Part shown: piece after piece, positions 42,739-51,917 of the stretch
Position numbering within the stretch: position 1 is the stretch's first letter
Layout: every line of letters starts with the position of its first letter
From: Kiloniellaceae bacterium
GTDB lineage: Bacteria > Pseudomonadota > Alphaproteobacteria > Kiloniellales > Kiloniellaceae
Assembly: GCA_021776195.1 (NCBI GenBank)
Contig: JAJFGK010000156.1
Location: 30,903-94,902 of the forward strand
Reading direction: 5' to 3'
DNA length: 64,000 nt
Program-made: the position numbers and the translations under genes
Notes under the pieces: generated by a model
Database searches by the model: none
The model's input: the letters and a program-made list of their open reading frames with translations, nothing else
Told to the model about the DNA's origin: nothing

Positions 42739-43836
42739 ATGCAGGACGATTCATTCATATCGATCAAGAAAGTGAGCAAACACTTTGGCGACGTCCGTGC
42801 CGTCGACGATGTCAGTATAGATATCGCGCGGGGAGAGTTCTTTTCCCTTCTCGGCCCATCCGGGTGCGGCAAGACCACCTTGCTGCGCATGCTCGCCGGG
42901 TTCGAGTTTCCGACCTCTGGCGAGATTTTCATCGATGGCCAGCCGATGTCGTCGGTGCCGCCGAACTATCGCCCGGTCAACATGGTTTTCCAGAACTACG
43001 CCATCTTTCCGCACCTCAACGTCAAGCAGAACATCGGCTATTCCCTGGTGCAGGATAAACTGCCGACGGCAGAGTTCGATGCCCGGGTCGGCGAGATGTT
43101 GGAGATGATCAAGCTGCCCGGTTACGAGAGCCGCGCTTCGCACGAACTTTCCGGCGGCGAGCGCCAGCGTGTTGCCCTGGCCCGTGCCTTGATCCGCAAG
43201 CCCAAAGTCTTGTTGCTCGATGAGCCGCTCGGCGCGCTCGACAAACAACTGCGCGCGCGAATGCAGCTCGAACTCCGGGCGCTTCAGCGTTCTGTCGGCA
43301 TTACCTTCGTGTTCGTTACCCACGATCAGGAAGAGGCCCTGACCATGTCGGACCGTATCGCCGTGATGTCGCAGGGCCGTTATCTGCAGATCGATACCCC
43401 GACCCAACTTTATGAATCGCCCCGGAACCGTGAGGTCGCCGATTTCATCGGGACCATGAACTTCTTCCCTGCCCGCGTGCAGGGCGCCGGGACCACCGCG
43501 GTCCAGATTGACGCCGGGCCGATGGGCTCTTTTGCCGCGGCGCCCGGAAAGCAGGCCCTCTCGGTAGGCCAGAGCATCCTGGCAGCCCTACGGCCGGAAA
43601 AAATCGTGATCTGTTCCGAAAAACCCGAGAGCGGCCATGCCGTTCAAGGCCGGATGGATGCCACGGCATACCTGGGCGACCGGAGCCACTTCTACGTACG
43701 TGTCGAGGGCGTCGATAATCCCATCGCCGTGTCGACCCAGAACCTGGACCGCTCGCGTGTCGGGTCCGAAGACAACCAGGAACAAGTCTGGTTAAACTGG
43801 TCGGACAGCGCCGTTGTGCTGTTGAACGCGGACTGA
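42739..43836 (+). CDS. PotA-like ABC transporter ATPase
   Basis: 365 residues. Walker A GPSGCGKT (39-46), signature LSGGERQRVALARAL, Walker B VLLLDEPLGALD, switch VTHDQEEALTMSD, then a TOBE domain (about 270-360: LAALRPEKIVI, then TAYLGDRSHFYVRVEG), as in spermidine/putrescine and related ATPases. It energises the fused permease, 20 bp upstream. Substrate is inferred from the PotD-like partner. Confidence 0.93.
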   Translation: MQDDSFISIKKVSKHFGDVRAVDDVSIDIARGEFFSLLGPSGCGKTTLLRMLAGFEFPTSGEIFIDGQPMSSVPPNYRPVNMVFQNYAIFPHLNVKQNIGYSLVQDKLPTAEFDARVGEMLEMIKLPGYESRASHELSGGERQRVALARALIRKPKVLLLDEPLGALDKQLRARMQLELRALQRSVGITFVFVTHDQEEALTMSDRIAVMSQGRYLQIDTPTQLYESPRNREVADFIGTMNFFPARVQGAGTTAVQIDAGPMGSFAAAPGKQALSVGQSILAALRPEKIVICSEKPESGHAVQGRMDATAYLGDRSHFYVRVEGVDNPIAVSTQNLDRSRVGSEDNQEQVWLNWSDSAVVLLNAD

Positions 43837-43865
43837 AGGGTGCAACAGGATCCGGAGCTTCGGTC

Positions 43866-44075
43866 ATGAAGTATCCAAAGCCATGGTTGGTCGTTGCTGT
43901 TTTGGCATTGGGGGTGGGTGCGACGCCTGCCTACGATGCCTATCGCGAACACCGGCGCCAGAAAGATCTAGCTATGCAGCCGCCGGACGCCACCTGCAGC
44001 CTTTGTTCGGCACCCAAGGCCGATCTGGAACTGATGAGAATAGAAAACGCGCGAAAACCTCTTACCGATGAATAG
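43866..44075 (+). CDS. Small membrane-anchored protein with CxxC motif
   Basis: 69 residues. One hydrophobic N-terminal segment (WLVVAVLALGVGATPAYDAY, about 7-26) is followed by a charged region and CSLC (44-47). There is no recognised family. It lies 29 bp after the potA-like gene and 39 bp before the cupin lyase gene on the same strand, so it is probably part of the operon. It could bind metal or have a redox role, but this is a guess. Confidence 0.55.
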   Translation: MKYPKPWLVVAVLALGVGATPAYDAYREHRRQKDLAMQPPDATCSLCSAPKADLELMRIENARKPLTDE

Positions 44076-44114
44076 GCCCCGATCTTCAGATCGCGGGCGA
44101 GGGCCGGTCAGACC

Positions 44115-44741
44115 ATGAACCGCTTGATAGAAAATTTTAGGACGCTCTTTGCCAGCTCCGCCAATTCCGATGACGGTTTGGCGCCAGCGGCGGCGTTCGC
44201 CGCGGAACAGGTGAACTGGGCAGAGCCCCTGAACCGTCACGAAGCCGCAAGAAATCCCGTCGTCGATGCCTACCTGGCGTCGGCTTGCGCGAGCGCAGGC
44301 CCGACCGGGTCGATCACGAACGCGCTCGCGGAATCCCTGATGGCTGTCGCTCATCGATTGATGTGGCGCGCGCGCGATGCGGACAATGAGCCCGAGGCCG
44401 ATGTAAGAGTTTTTTCGCGTCGATTTACCGCCGTCACCGTCATCGGGGCCGACGGAATACTGCGGTCAGACAAGGTGAAGGCAGGTTTCAGTCTGCAGGG
44501 GCCTGATACCTACTACCCGCCACATGCCCACCAAGCCGAGGAAAGTTACTGGGTTATCGGTGGCGATGGCGATTGGAAGGTCGATACCAGGCCTTGGTTC
44601 GCCGTGACCCCCGGCGATACCATTTATCACGCGTCCCGGGCGCGTCATGCCATGCAGACCAACGAACGGCCTTTGCTGTCGGTTTGGCTGTGGACAAGTC
44701 ACCTGGATTCAGAGGTCTTGATCGTCAGAGGCTCTTCATGA
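44115..44741 (+). CDS. DMSP lyase-type cupin (DddL/DddQ-like)
   Basis: 208 residues. A helical N-terminal half is followed by a cupin barrel: GPDTYYPPHAHQAEESYW gives metal ligands His137, His139 and Glu143, plus Tyr145 in the place of the catalytic tyrosine of DddQ/DddK; motif 2 is TPGDTIYHASRARHAMQT with His172 or His178. Length and pattern match the dimethylsulfoniopropionate lyase group, which splits DMSP to dimethylsulfide and acrylate. DMSP activity is not proven by sequence; other cupins of this fold exist. It follows the transport genes, so an imported onium compound is a plausible substrate. Confidence 0.75.
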   Translation: MNRLIENFRTLFASSANSDDGLAPAAAFAAEQVNWAEPLNRHEAARNPVVDAYLASACASAGPTGSITNALAESLMAVAHRLMWRARDADNEPEADVRVFSRRFTAVTVIGADGILRSDKVKAGFSLQGPDTYYPPHAHQAEESYWVIGGDGDWKVDTRPWFAVTPGDTIYHASRARHAMQTNERPLLSVWLWTSHLDSEVLIVRGSS

Positions 44742-44743
44742 CC

Positions 44744-44796
44744 ACCGGCACGCTGGCTGCCGGCGTGGCTGCCGGCGAGGCGGCCAGTGTGCCGGT
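44744..44796. terminator. Long imperfect hairpin between convergent genes
   Basis: ACCGGCACGCTGGCTGCC (from 44744) pairs with GGCGGCCAGTGTGCCGGT (to 44796) with about two mismatches. It lies between the convergent cupin lyase and BKACE genes and may stop transcription from both sides, though no T-run is present. Confidence 0.45.
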
Positions 44797-44859
44797 TTGC
44801 TCGCCGAAGGTTATCGATCGCGCTGGGATCAGCCTCTGGCCACGGCCGACCGGGCCGCT

Positions 44860-45747
44860 CTAGTTGCGCTTCTTGATGTTCAGTTTCTCGCGGGCCTCGT
44901 CGGGGCTGCAGATCCGCGCGCCCATCAGCTCGACGATTTGCCGCGCCTTGGCCACCAACTGGGCGTTGGTCGCAAAGACGCCGCGCTCGAGGTAGAGATT
45001 GTCCTCCAGTCCGACCCGAACATGACCGCCGAGCAGCGCTGCCTGGGCGACGAAGGGCATTTCGTTGCGCGAGATGGCAAAGCCCGCCCACTGGGCGTTC
45101 TCCGGCAGCATCGTGACCATGTTGGCCATGGCCTGGGGCGTCGCCGGCGAGCCGTAGGGAATGCCCAGGCAGATCTGGAACAGCGGCGGCGCGTCGACCA
45201 GTCCCTCGGCGACCAGCTGGTTGGCGAACCACAGATGCCCGGTGTCGAAGACCTCGAGCTCCGGCTTGACGCCGAGCTCCTGGACCCGCTTGGCCATGAC
45301 CCGCAGCATATCGGGGGTCGAAACGTAGACCGCGTTGCCTTCGCCGAAGTTCAGGGTCCCGCAGTCCAGCGAGCAGATATCCGGGCGCAGTTCCTCGACA
45401 TGGGCGAGGCGCTCCAGGGGCGGTATCAGATCGCTGCCGGCCGCCGGCTGGGTCGGGTTGTCCGGATCCACCGCGAAGTCGCCGCCCATGCCGGCGGTCA
45501 GGTTGATCACCGCATCGGTGTCGCTGTCGCGGATCCGCTCGACCACCTCGGCGTAGAGCTTGACGTCGCGCGAGCCCTTGCCGGTCTCGGGATCGCGCAC
45601 GTGGCAGTGCACGATGGCCGCGCCGGCCTTGGCGGCCTCGATCGCCGACTCGGCGATCTGCTTGGGCGTGATCGGCAGGTTGGGGTGCTTGTCGGCCGTG
45701 TCGCCCGCGCCGGTCACCGCGCAGGAGATGATCACTTCGTTGTTCAT
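44860..45747 (-). CDS. BKACE (DUF849) beta-keto acid cleavage enzyme
   Basis: 295 residues. ATG 45747 has AAAGGAA upstream. The TIM-barrel family features are [39 protein letters not shown] (metal-binding HxH) and [22 protein letters not shown] enzymes condense a beta-keto acid with acetyl-CoA, giving acetoacetate plus a CoA ester; subfamilies act on 3-keto-5-aminohexanoate or dehydrocarnitine. The N-terminal [16 protein letters not shown] is like the dehydrocarnitine subgroup, so a betaine-type substrate is possible. It is convergent with the cupin lyase gene. Confidence 0.87.
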   Translation of the reverse strand: MNNEVIISCAVTGAGDTADKHPNLPITPKQIAESAIEAAKAGAAIVHCHVRDPETGKGSRDVKLYAEVVERIRDSDTDAVINLTAGMGGDFAVDPDNPTQPAAGSDLIPPLERLAHVEELRPDICSLDCGTLNFGEGNAVYVSTPDMLRVMAKRVQELGVKPELEVFDTGHLWFANQLVAEGLVDAPPLFQICLGIPYGSPATPQAMANMVTMLPENAQWAGFAISRNEMPFVAQAALLGGHVRVGLEDNLYLERGVFATNAQLVAKARQIVELMGARICSPDEAREKLNIKKRN

Positions 45748-45927
45748 GGCTGGTTCCTTTGTCGCCGCCCGATTGCCGCGTTGCCGGCCGACGGCGGCAC
45801 GGTCGCTGCAAGATGTGCCGGAACCATAGCTTGCCGCCAAAGCGCGACGCAACCGAGGGCGACCGCGATTTGTCGCCAAGCGTCTTGGGATGGGGGCAAT
45901 GGCGGGCCCCTGTGACAAAGAAAGGCT

Positions 45928-47241
45928 CTAGGAAGCGACCTTGTCTTCGGTCCCGGGGGCCTCGGCCGCAGGCAGGATGGCGCCTTCGGTGTTGGCCAGC
46001 GACAGGTCGGTGGTGCCGAGCTTTACCTTGCTGAGATCGGCGCCGCGAAAGTCGACGTTGTCGATCGTGGCATCGATCATATTGCAGGACGACAAATTGG
46101 CGCGGCGCAAGATGGCGTCTGTCAGATCGGCGTCCATCATATTGGCCGGCCAGTAGCGGCCGGTCGAGCGCTGATCGGCGGTGAGAAGCTCGACCGCCTC
46201 GAAGGTGGTGTCCGCCATCATCGCCCGTTGCAACGAGGCAGAGCGAAGGCTCACGCCGTCCAGCACCGAATCCGAGAAGTCGACATCGTCGAGGATGGCA
46301 TCGGTAAAGTCGACCATGACGCAGCGGCACTTGCGCAGTGTCGCGCCGGTCAGGTTGGTGCCCTTGAAACTCGCGCCATTGAGGCTCGCGCCGGTCAGGT
46401 CGATGTGGGCCAGATCGGCACCGTCGAGCTCGCAGCGGATGCCCTTGGCACCGCTGGTCGCGACCCAGACCTGATGTTCGCGCAGCGCGGTTTCGATTTC
46501 CTCGCCGAACTCGTCGGGCGTCATGATGAGTTTCGTGCCGGCGGTGGTCGCGCCTTCCATGTTGGCAGCCTGAATGTTGCAGCCGCTCAGATCGGCGCTG
46601 TTCAGGTTGGCGTTCGAGAGGTTGACCCGGTCGAGGTCCGCGTTGCGCATGTCGGCGCCGCTTAAATTGGATCCTGAGAAATTGCTGTTCTTCAAGGTCG
46701 CGCCGCGGAAGTTCGTGTTTTTCAGATTGGCGTTGCTCAGGTCGCAGTCGTGCAGCCGCACGCCCTCGCAGTTGGCCTGGTCGAGATCCGCGCCGGCCAT
46801 GCCGACACCTTCCATGTTGGCAAAGGAGAGGTCCGATCCATCCAGGCTCGCTCCTTCAAGTTTGGCGTGCGTGATGCGGATGTCGGTCCCGCTGCTGTCG
46901 AGCAGCTTGCCCTTGCGCATGTCGGCGTGCTTCAGAATGGCGCCCTGCAACTTGGCGCCGGAGAAGTCGGCGCCGCGCAGGTCAGCCTGGGTCAGGTCGG
47001 CGCCGGTCAGATTGGCTCGGACAAAGGAAGTGCCGAAGGCGTCGATGCGGGACAGGTTGGTGCCGCTGAGATCGCAGTCGGATAGGTTGGCGCCGGCCAT
47101 GGACGCGGTTCGCAGGTCCGCGTTCGCCAGGGAGTAGCCCTTGAGGATCATCATGGCGAGGTTGGCTCTTTTTCCGCCGGGCTGCTTGGACAAAAAGCGT
47201 GCGTGTTTAGTCAGGACCTCGATCAACTCCAACGGCGACAT
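45928..47241 (-). CDS. Large pentapeptide-repeat protein
   Basis: 437 residues. After a short helical start (MSPLELIEVLTKHARFLSKQ), most of the chain is A(D/N)LXX repeats, such as ADLTQADLRGADFSGAKLQG and FSGSNLSGADMRNADLDRVN, which build a right-handed quadrilateral beta-helix. A non-repeat insert of about 40 residues (LIMTPDEFGEEIETALREHQ) divides it into two runs. Function is unknown: some family members mimic DNA and bind gyrase, but most have no known role. ATG 47241 chosen; an in-frame codon at 47262 is weaker. Confidence 0.85.
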   Translation of the reverse strand: MSPLELIEVLTKHARFLSKQPGGKRANLAMMILKGYSLANADLRTASMAGANLSDCDLSGTNLSRIDAFGTSFVRANLTGADLTQADLRGADFSGAKLQGAILKHADMRKGKLLDSSGTDIRITHAKLEGASLDGSDLSFANMEGVGMAGADLDQANCEGVRLHDCDLSNANLKNTNFRGATLKNSNFSGSNLSGADMRNADLDRVNLSNANLNSADLSGCNIQAANMEGATTAGTKLIMTPDEFGEEIETALREHQVWVATSGAKGIRCELDGADLAHIDLTGASLNGASFKGTNLTGATLRKCRCVMVDFTDAILDDVDFSDSVLDGVSLRSASLQRAMMADTTFEAVELLTADQRSTGRYWPANMMDADLTDAILRRANLSSCNMIDATIDNVDFRGADLSKVKLGTTDLSLANTEGAILPAAEAPGTEDKVAS

Positions 47242-47384
47242 CCTGAAAGAACCCCTCCACAACCCCTGTCCGTAGAATATCCGGCCCGAGGGTCAGCGCG
47301 AACAATCCTTTATGATCTTAGTAAATGAAGGATTTATTGATAATGCCCCGGAGTGATGGACTCGCGCCGGTTCCTGCCTGACGA

Positions 47385-47420
47385 AAAAGGGCCGAATTCC
47401 TCGGGAATCCGGCCCTTTTG
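47385..47420 (-). terminator. Rho-independent terminator after glnT-like gene
   Basis: On the minus strand AAAGGGCCGGATTCC pairs with GGAATTCGGCCCTTT through a short loop, followed by TTTTTC. It lies 24 bp after the end of the synthetase gene and before the pentapeptide gene on the same strand. Confidence 0.88.
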
Positions 47421-47443
47421 GTGCCAGGTGCCGGCAGGGGGAC

Positions 47444-48751
47444 TCAGCAATCGAGCGTGTGGTCGCGCTCCCAGGGGCTGAGGGCGGCGCAGTAGCTGCT
47501 CCACTCGATCATCTTCAACTTAATATAGCTGTCGACCAGGTCATCGCCCAGGCCGGCGCGCAGGGACTTGTCCTTGTCGAAAAGGCGCAAGGCGTCCAAC
47601 AGATTGAGCGGCAGTTTCTTGGCGCCCCGGACCTTGTGACCCTCGGCGTACATGTCGAGGTCGATCCGCTTGCCGGGGTCGCGCTTGTTGGCCACGCCGT
47701 CCAGCCCCGCCGCGAGGATTCCGGCCTGCATCAGATAGGGGTTGGCCGCGCCGTCCATCAGGCGCAGCTCGAAGCGGCCCTGGTCGGGGATGCGGATCAT
47801 GTGGGTGCGGTTGTTGCCGCCGTAGGTCACGGTGTTGGGCGACCAGGTCGCGCCCGAGGTGGTGCGCGGCGCGTTGATCCGCTTGTAGCTGTTGACCGTC
47901 GGATTGAAGATCGCGGTCAACGCTGTGGCACAATGTACCAGGCCGCCGAGGAACTGGTAGGCCAGCTTCGAGAGGCCCAGTTCGCCCTTGCCGTCGTGGA
48001 ACAGGTTCTTCTTGCCGGTCTTGTCCCAGACCGAGACATGGGCGTGGCAGCCGTTGCCGGTCAGGTGGGAGAAGGGTTTGGGCATGAAGGTCGCGCGCAG
48101 GCCGTGCTTTTCGGCGATCGCCTTGACCATGTACTTGAAGAAGACATGCCGGTCGGCGGTCTTTAGACAGTCGTCGTACTCCCAGTTCATCTCGAACTGG
48201 CCGTTGGCGTCTTCGTGGTCGTTCTGGTAGGGCGCCCAGCCCAGCTCCAGCATGGCGTCGCAGATCTCGCTGATCACGTCGTAGCGCCGCATCAGGGCCG
48301 ACTGGTCGTAGCAGGGCTTTTCCTGGGTGTCGCGGGTATCGGAAATCGCGGTGCCGTCGGCATTGACCAGATGGTACTCGCACTCGACCCCGGTCTTCAT
48401 GCGGTAGCCTTTCTTGGCGGCCTTTTCGATCTGCCGCTTCAGGGCCACCCGGGGCGAGGCCTCGACCTGCTTGCCGTCCATCCAGAGGTCGCCGGCAAGC
48501 CAGGCCACCTCGGGTTTCCAGGGCAACTGGATCAAACTGTCCGGATCGGGGATCGAGAACATGTCGGGGTGGGCCGGGGTCATGTCGAGCCAGGCCGCGA
48601 AGCCGGCGAAGCCGGCACCGTCACGCTGCATCTGGGCGATTGCCTGGGCCGGCACCAGCTTGGAGCGCAGCACGCCGAACAGATCGACGAAGGAAATCAG
48701 GAAATACTTGATCTTTTTTTGCTTGGCGATCTGGGCAAGATCCTTGGCCAT
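47444..48751 (-). CDS. Glutamine synthetase-family enzyme, GlnT / gamma-glutamylmethylamide synthetase-like
   Basis: 435 residues. Catalytic features of the GS fold: VECEYHLV (metal Glu), NGQFEMNWEYDD, GNGCHAHVSVWD, and the later NNRTHMIRIPDQGRFELRLM. Length and sequence fit the GlnT group, which includes gamma-glutamylmethylamide synthetase (GmaS), using Glu, ATP and methylamine, as well as ammonia-dependent enzymes. It is divergent from a glutamate-synthase-like set, the neighbourhood of both glx genes and the N-methylglutamate pathway. The methylglutamate dehydrogenase genes of that pathway are not present, so methylamine use is only a possibility. Confidence 0.85.
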   Translation of the reverse strand: MAKDLAQIAKQKKIKYFLISFVDLFGVLRSKLVPAQAIAQMQRDGAGFAGFAAWLDMTPAHPDMFSIPDPDSLIQLPWKPEVAWLAGDLWMDGKQVEASPRVALKRQIEKAAKKGYRMKTGVECEYHLVNADGTAISDTRDTQEKPCYDQSALMRRYDVISEICDAMLELGWAPYQNDHEDANGQFEMNWEYDDCLKTADRHVFFKYMVKAIAEKHGLRATFMPKPFSHLTGNGCHAHVSVWDKTGKKNLFHDGKGELGLSKLAYQFLGGLVHCATALTAIFNPTVNSYKRINAPRTTSGATWSPNTVTYGGNNRTHMIRIPDQGRFELRLMDGAANPYLMQAGILAAGLDGVANKRDPGKRIDLDMYAEGHKVRGAKKLPLNLLDALRLFDKDKSLRAGLGDDLVDSYIKLKMIEWSSYCAALSPWERDHTLDC

Positions 48752-49056
48752 GTTGGTAACCCTCCCCCTCGTGTTAGGCCCGCCGGCTCATCTCCGGCTT
48801 GGTGTCGCGGCGGACGCTAGCATGATCGCCTGAGCGCCACAATTGGGCGGAAGTTCATTTCATGGCATGGTGTCGTCGTGGCGAATTAGTCTCGTCAATC
48901 GCGGCCGACCCTGATCAAATAGGCGAAAATCGGAGGGCGAGATAGTTTTCCTTGTGGGAAAGTTTGTTTAACTTCGTTGCAGATTTGGCGATTTTGTTGT
49001 AAGTCTCGGGCCACCCGGGATTGGCGGGAAATGGCAGCCGGAAAGGAAAGCAGGTC
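48752..49056. promoter_or_regulatory. Divergent regulatory region between glnT-like and amidotransferase genes
   Basis: About 305 bp without a gene. The part near the amidotransferase (48940-49010) is AT-richer than its surroundings and has an inverted repeat TTTCC-N5-GGAAA (48947-48961). A ribosome site AAAGGAAAG precedes ATG 49057. I see no other clear signal; promoters for both directions must lie here. Confidence 0.5.
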
Positions 49057-49971
49057 ATGTGCGGGATAGCAGGCATTCTGTTCAAGGACTATCACGGCGC
49101 GCTGAAGAACCTGACCGCCGGCCGGGCGCTGATCGATATGCTCGACGGCTGCCAGCATCGGGGGCCCGATTCGACCGGCTTCGCGCTCTACCGCGACGAG
49201 GAGGAGGGCCGGCTGCGGCTGCGCTTTTACGTCGGCGAGGGCGCCGCGGCGGATACCGCGGTGGCCAAGATCAAGCAGACCCTGGCGCATGAGGGCGCCA
49301 GCCTGGTGAGCGAGGCCCGCGAGGGGACGACCCTGCAGGTCTCGGTCGATTTCGACGGCGACGTGCAGCGTTTCTCCTATGCCATGGAGCACGCCGCCAA
49401 GCTCTTTTCCATCGGCTCCTCGCTCGACATCATCAAGGACATCGGCGGCGCCCATGATGTGGACGAGCACTACGACGTGCAGTCCTTCCGGGGCAGCCAC
49501 GGCATCGGCCACGTGCGCCTGGCCACCGAGTCGGACGTCAATCCCGAGGCGGCGCACCCCTTCTGGGCCACCGGCTTCGCCGACGTGGCGATCGTCCACA
49601 ACGGCCAGATCACCAACTACTGGAAAATGCGCCGGCGCTTGCAGAAGCGCGGCTATCAGTTCCACACCGACAACGACAGCGAGTTGATCGCCGTCTACCT
49701 GGCGGACAAGCTGAAGAACGGCAGCACCCTGAAGGAAGCCCTGAAAACCTCGATCGAGGACATGGACGGCACCTTCTCTTTCCTGGTCTCGACCCGCGAT
49801 GAGATCGGCTATGCCAAGGACCGCCTGGCGGCCAAGCCGATGGTCAAGTACGAGGACGAGAACATCATCGCCATCGCCTCGGAAGAGGTCTCCTTGAACC
49901 GGCTTTTTCCGGGCCGCCCCCTGACCACCAGCGAACCGCCGCCGGGGACTTTCGAAACATGGCACAGATAG
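49057..49971 (+). CDS. Class II glutamine amidotransferase (GlxB/MgsA-like)
   Basis: 304 residues. It starts MCGIAGILFKDYHGA, placing the nucleophilic Cys2 of Ntn-type class II amidotransferases at the mature N-terminus; this fixes the start at ATG 49057. Other features: CQHRGPDSTGFALY, GHVRLATESDVNPEAAHPFW and IVHNGQITNYWKMRR. It would release ammonia from glutamine, as GlxB in rhizobia or MgsA in the N-methylglutamate synthase. It overlaps the next gene by 13 bp. Confidence 0.9.
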   Translation: MCGIAGILFKDYHGALKNLTAGRALIDMLDGCQHRGPDSTGFALYRDEEEGRLRLRFYVGEGAAADTAVAKIKQTLAHEGASLVSEAREGTTLQVSVDFDGDVQRFSYAMEHAAKLFSIGSSLDIIKDIGGAHDVDEHYDVQSFRGSHGIGHVRLATESDVNPEAAHPFWATGFADVAIVHNGQITNYWKMRRRLQKRGYQFHTDNDSELIAVYLADKLKNGSTLKEALKTSIEDMDGTFSFLVSTRDEIGYAKDRLAAKPMVKYEDENIIAIASEEVSLNRLFPGRPLTTSEPPPGTFETWHR

Positions 49972-51917
49972 ATCTCAGCAGCCTGTCCGTCACGCTTGCC
50001 AACGAGCGCATTCGGGAGCTGGGCGCGGCAGGCGAGGACGTCGAGGTTCTGAACCCCGACGCGCGCCACCATATCGGCGTTGGCCTGGCCCATCCCATTA
50101 CCGTGCGGGTGCGCGGCTCGGCCGGCTACTTCTGCGCCGGGTTGACCGACGGACCGCGCTTCGAGATCGACAACAACGTCGGCTGGGGCCTGGCGGACAA
50201 CATGCTGCGCGGCTCCGTGGTGGTGAAGGGCAACGCCGGGGCCATCGCCGGCGTGGCGATTCGCGGCGCCGAGGTGGTGGTGCGCGGCAATATCGGCTCG
50301 CGGGCCGGCCAGGTGATGAAGGAAGGTACGTTGTTGGCCTGCGGCAATGCCAACTTCATGGCCGGCTACATGATGTATGGCGGGCGCATCGTCATTCTCG
50401 GCGATTCCGGCGAACGGGTCGGCGAGGACATGACCGGCGGCACGATCTATGTCGGCGGCGCGATCCAGACCCTGGGCAAGGACGCCAAGCAGATCGACCT
50501 GCCGGCCGACGAGCGCGACGACCTGCTGGCCTTCTTCGAGCGCTACGAGATCCCCTTCACCGGCACACTGCAAAAGATCGTCAATGCCGGCACCGGCCTG
50601 CGCTACGGCTCCAGCGAACCCCGGGTGCGCAACATCCCCTTCTACTCCTTTTCCAGCGGCTCGAACTACTGGAACGAAAAGGTCCAGGAGGATCTCCATA
50701 TCAAGGCCCAGATCGGCCGCTACCGGATCCGCGGCTACGGGGCCGCGCGGCCGCTGCCGCACATCTCCGACCTGGCCTTCAAGCGCGACCTGCGGGGCGC
50801 CGGCAGCGATCCCGATGCCGTCGCGAAGGTGACGCTGGCGACAGAGATCGGTGGCAAGAACGGCGCCAAGCCGCTCTCCCTCTCGATGCCGGTGATGATC
50901 GCGCCGATGTCCTATGGCGCGCTCTCGAAGTCGACCAAGGTCGCCTTGGCCATCGCGTCGGGCCTCTCGGGTATCTCCGAGAACACCGGCGAGGGCGGCA
51001 TGTCCGACGAGCAGCGCGCGGCGGCCGACCAGTTGATCTATCAGTGCCTGTCCGGCCGGCTGGGCTGGAACATCCACGACATGCAGCGGGCCAACGCGCT
51101 GGAGATTTACATCTCCCAGGGCGCCAAGCCGGGCCTCGGCGGCCAACTCATGGCCAAGAAGGTGACCAAGGAAATCGCCCGGATCCGCGGCATCCCAGCG
51201 GGCATCGACCTGCGCTCGCCCTCCCGGCACCCGGACGTGCTGGGCGCCGACGACCTGGTGATCAAGGTCGAGGAGTTCCGCGAGGCGACCGGCTACCGCA
51301 TTCCCGTCGCCGTCAAGCTCGGCGCCGGCCGGGTGCGCGACGATATCAAGATCGCCATGAAGGACGGCTTCGACTTCGTCGAGCTCGACGGCCTGCAGGG
51401 CTCGACCGGCGCGGCGGGCAACGAGGTTCTGGAATACGTCGGCATCCCGACCATATCGGCGATCCAGGAGGCGCTCGACGCGCTGGCCGAGATCGACTGC
51501 GCCGGGCAGCTTCAGATCGTCCTGATGGGCGGCATTAAAGACGGCATCGACGCCGCCAAGGCCCTGGCCCTGGGGGCCGACGCCGTGGCGGTGGGCACCA
51601 GCGCGATCATCGCCGGTGGCTGTATCGCCTGCATGCAGTGCCATGTGGGCTCCTGCGTGGTCGGCATCGCGACCCAGGACCCCGAGCACGAGAAACGCTA
51701 CAACACCGCGGTCGAGGCGCAAAACATCCATCGCTATCTGGAATCCGTGCGTTGGCAATTGGCGGCGATCGCGGCGGCCCATGGCTATGGCGATTATCGT
51801 CAGCTCGGCCGCGACGACCTGGCGGCGCTGACTCCCGAGGCGGCGGCCATCACCGGCCTGCCCTACATGCCCGAACTGCGCGACCGCGGCGGCGAAGACG
51901 CCCTCAAGGTGGCTTAG
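49959..51917 (+). CDS. Glutamate-synthase-like fusion: GXGXG domain then FMN barrel (MgsB-MgsC / GlxC-GlxD-like)
   Basis: 652 residues. The N-terminal part (about 60-210) is the beta-helix GXGXG domain of glutamate synthase (VGWGLADNMLRGSVVVKGNA, then GGRIVILGDSGERVGEDMTG). From about 290 comes the FMN-binding TIM barrel with MIAPMSYGALSKSTKVALAI, GEGGMSDEQRA, and the 3Fe-4S Cys cluster (CIACMQCHVGSC). In ordinary GltB the order is amidotransferase, barrel, GXGXG; here the GXGXG domain comes first. The likely reaction is FMN-dependent reductive transfer of ammonia to a 2-oxo acid. The stop TAG coincides with the left edge of an inserted MITE. Confidence 0.9.
   Translation: MAQIDLSSLSVTLANERIRELGAAGEDVEVLNPDARHHIGVGLAHPITVRVRGSAGYFCAGLTDGPRFEIDNNVGWGLADNMLRGSVVVKGNAGAIAGVAIRGAEVVVRGNIGSRAGQVMKEGTLLACGNANFMAGYMMYGGRIVILGDSGERVGEDMTGGTIYVGGAIQTLGKDAKQIDLPADERDDLLAFFERYEIPFTGTLQKIVNAGTGLRYGSSEPRVRNIPFYSFSSGSNYWNEKVQEDLHIKAQIGRYRIRGYGAARPLPHISDLAFKRDLRGAGSDPDAVAKVTLATEIGGKNGAKPLSLSMPVMIAPMSYGALSKSTKVALAIASGLSGISENTGEGGMSDEQRAAADQLIYQCLSGRLGWNIHDMQRANALEIYISQGAKPGLGGQLMAKKVTKEIARIRGIPAGIDLRSPSRHPDVLGADDLVIKVEEFREATGYRIPVAVKLGAGRVRDDIKIAMKDGFDFVELDGLQGSTGAAGNEVLEYVGIPTISAIQEALDALAEIDCAGQLQIVLMGGIKDGIDAAKALALGADAVAVGTSAIIAGGCIACMQCHVGSCVVGIATQDPEHEKRYNTAVEAQNIHRYLESVRWQLAAIAAAHGYGDYRQLGRDDLAALTPEAAAITGLPYMPELRDRGGEDALKVA

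Noticed and set aside
48752..49056. A sigma-54 promoter in the glnT-amidotransferase gap
   Set aside because: I found TGGCGA- and TTGCA-like pieces, but not with the required -24/-12 spacing.
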